A stretch of 64,000 nucleotides of DNA, taken from Neovahlkampfia damariscottae (Eukaryota > Heterolobosea > Selenaionea > Neovahlkampfiida > Neovahlkampfiidae). Under the pieces are notes generated by a model, which made no database searches, was not told the origin of the DNA, and saw only the letters and a program-made list of their open reading frames with translations. The stretch's first letter is position 1, and each line of letters starts with the position of its first letter. Made by a program: the position numbers and the translations under genes. Where the stretch lies: positions 1,832-65,831 of the forward strand of contig JABLTG010000027.1 in the NCBI GenBank assembly GCA_016618085.1, given 5' to 3'. Positions 62,970 through 64,000 of the stretch are shown here, piece after piece.

Positions 62970-64000
62970 ATGGAGGAAGTTGAACAATCCATGTGTGGAA
63001 CTATATTCAGAAAATATGGTTCTATCAACGTTTTAGAAGTTCATGAAAAGTTGACAACAAAACCATTAATCAAAGAATTTCATTCATCACCAACAAAAGT
63101 TCTCATTAAAGTCTTAGCTGCTTCTGTAAATCCATTAGATTGTAAAATTAGAAAAGGTGATTATTTTAACACATATTATCCTGCTCTACCTCATATTTTA
63201 GGAAAAGATGCATCTGGTAAATTTCAAAAAAAAAAAAGTAACAAATTCATAAAGGCATTGTGGTCGCTGTTGGAAAAAAAGTTACCAAATTTAATGTAGG
63301 AGATGAAGTATTTGGGTGTTTAAAACAATTTACACCTTCAACTGGAACTTATTGTCAATATAGTTGTTTTGAACAAGAACAACTTGTGTTAAAACCAAAA
63401 TTATTGTCACACAGAGAAGCAGCAGGACTAGGTTTGTCAGGATGTGCTGGTAATTCAAATATTAAAAAAAAATTAAATTATTTAAAAAGCATATAGTTGT
63501 TTAGTACAACTCGCAAAACTTCAAAAAGATCAGACAATTTTAATCCATGGAGCATCAGGAGGTGTTGGTTCTTTTGCAATTCAAATTGCAAAACATTTAG
63601 GAGCAAAGATATACACAACAAGTTCAAAAGAAAACTTAGAATATTGTAGAGATTTAGGTTCAAATTTTGCTTTGAATCATAATAGAGCGTAAGGAAGAGA
63701 ATCTATTTTGTTTTAATCTTTGTTTTTTTTTCAGCTTTGAAAACTCTTTTCAAGATACATTAGATGTAGTTTTGGACTTAAAAGGAAACTTAAATGAATC
63801 AATTCAAGAATACATGAGTAAAAAGAGTATCTTCATTTCTTTGGTCAATACATCAACATTTAATTCAATGGCAAAAACACTTTTTGGATTTATTTCTGGA
63901 ATTTCTTATCATTTTCCAACTATTAACCCAACTCAAGATGTTTTATCAAAAGTTGCTCATTTAGCTTCAGAAAAAGTTTTAAAAGTTCATATTAGTTCGT
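62970..64000 (+). CDS. MDR-family NADPH:quinone reductase-like protein (partial, runs off window)
   Basis: Four exons here with introns of about 35-45 nt, truncated by the window end. The order is VLIKVLAASVNPLDCKIRKG, then GIVVAVGKKVTKFNVGDEVF, EREAAGLGLSGC-type helix, and ILIHGASGGVGSFAIQIAK, whose AxGGVG binds the NADP phosphate. No zinc-binding Cys is seen, so it is a zinc-independent MDR (zeta-crystallin/RTN4IP1 type). These reduce quinones or enones with NADPH. Inverted CCAAT near 62923. ATG 62970. Confidence 0.85.

Noticed and set aside
1-64000. Mobile elements, CRISPR arrays, rRNA
   Set aside because: Apart from the 216-base copy at the start, no long repeats, terminal repeats, transposase or reverse transcriptase motifs, spaced direct repeats or rRNA-like sequence were noticed.

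Overview
The window is nuclear DNA from a compact, very AT-rich unicellular eukaryote. The evidence is as follows. Genes lie on both strands and are nearly all spliced by GT-AG introns of only about 25-47 nt. TAA, TAG and TGA all end reading frames. The gene content is eukaryotic: MSH5, SRP68, condensin-II kleisin, RBR ligase, Ras, TBC-TLDc, TALE homeodomain, SHAQKYF-Myb and MICAL. SLC25A38-type glycine carrier and SDHAF4 imply a respiring, heme-making mitochondrion; MSH5 implies meiosis. MICAL, tropomodulin-like repeats and RGS/Ras fit an amoeboid or flagellate protist. I cannot name the lineage from sequence alone. No rRNA, tRNA, CRISPR array or mobile element was recognised.

Layout. 0-2.6 kb is a damaged edge: a partial copy of the next gene's 5' end is joined to an ApaG-domain fragment, followed by a JmjC-like gene and a frame-broken DUF393 gene. 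2.7-10.4 kb holds CDC123-like, PDI, Sel1-repeat, Ras, mitochondrial glycine carrier and an unusual Hsp70. 10.5-24.3 kb holds MSH5, a Ubl/large-GTPase/RING/pseudokinase fusion, a TALE homeobox gene, an Ariadne-type E3, a MICAL monooxygenase fused to tropomodulin-like leucine-rich repeats, and a TPR gene. 24.6-39.5 kb holds TMEM43, a SelW-like selenoprotein with in-frame TGA and a candidate SECIS hairpin, HAD, Myb, SDR, a SWIM-finger protein with C-terminal repeats, TBC-TLDc, purple acid phosphatase, TPR, MYG1, a membrane protein and CLYBL. 39.5-57.3 kb is rich in domains that act in innate immunity elsewhere: kinase-NACHT-HEAT, ADA2-like deaminase, a double-TLDc protein divergent from an IFI44-type GTPase, filamin-like, gamma-glutamyltransferase, kinase-Sel1-LRR and thioredoxin-NADAR, plus SDHAF4. 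57.3-64 kb holds RGS-START, condensin-II H2, SRP68 and a truncated MDR oxidoreductase.

General architecture. A CCAAT pentamer, in either orientation and often as GACCAAT/ATTGGTC, sits about 2-45 bp upstream of most start codons and is the only recurrent promoter-like signal. Convergent genes end within 1-14 bp of each other. Gene models below were built by hand from splice signals and reading-frame continuity; where several introns occur, the span is given and the joins described.
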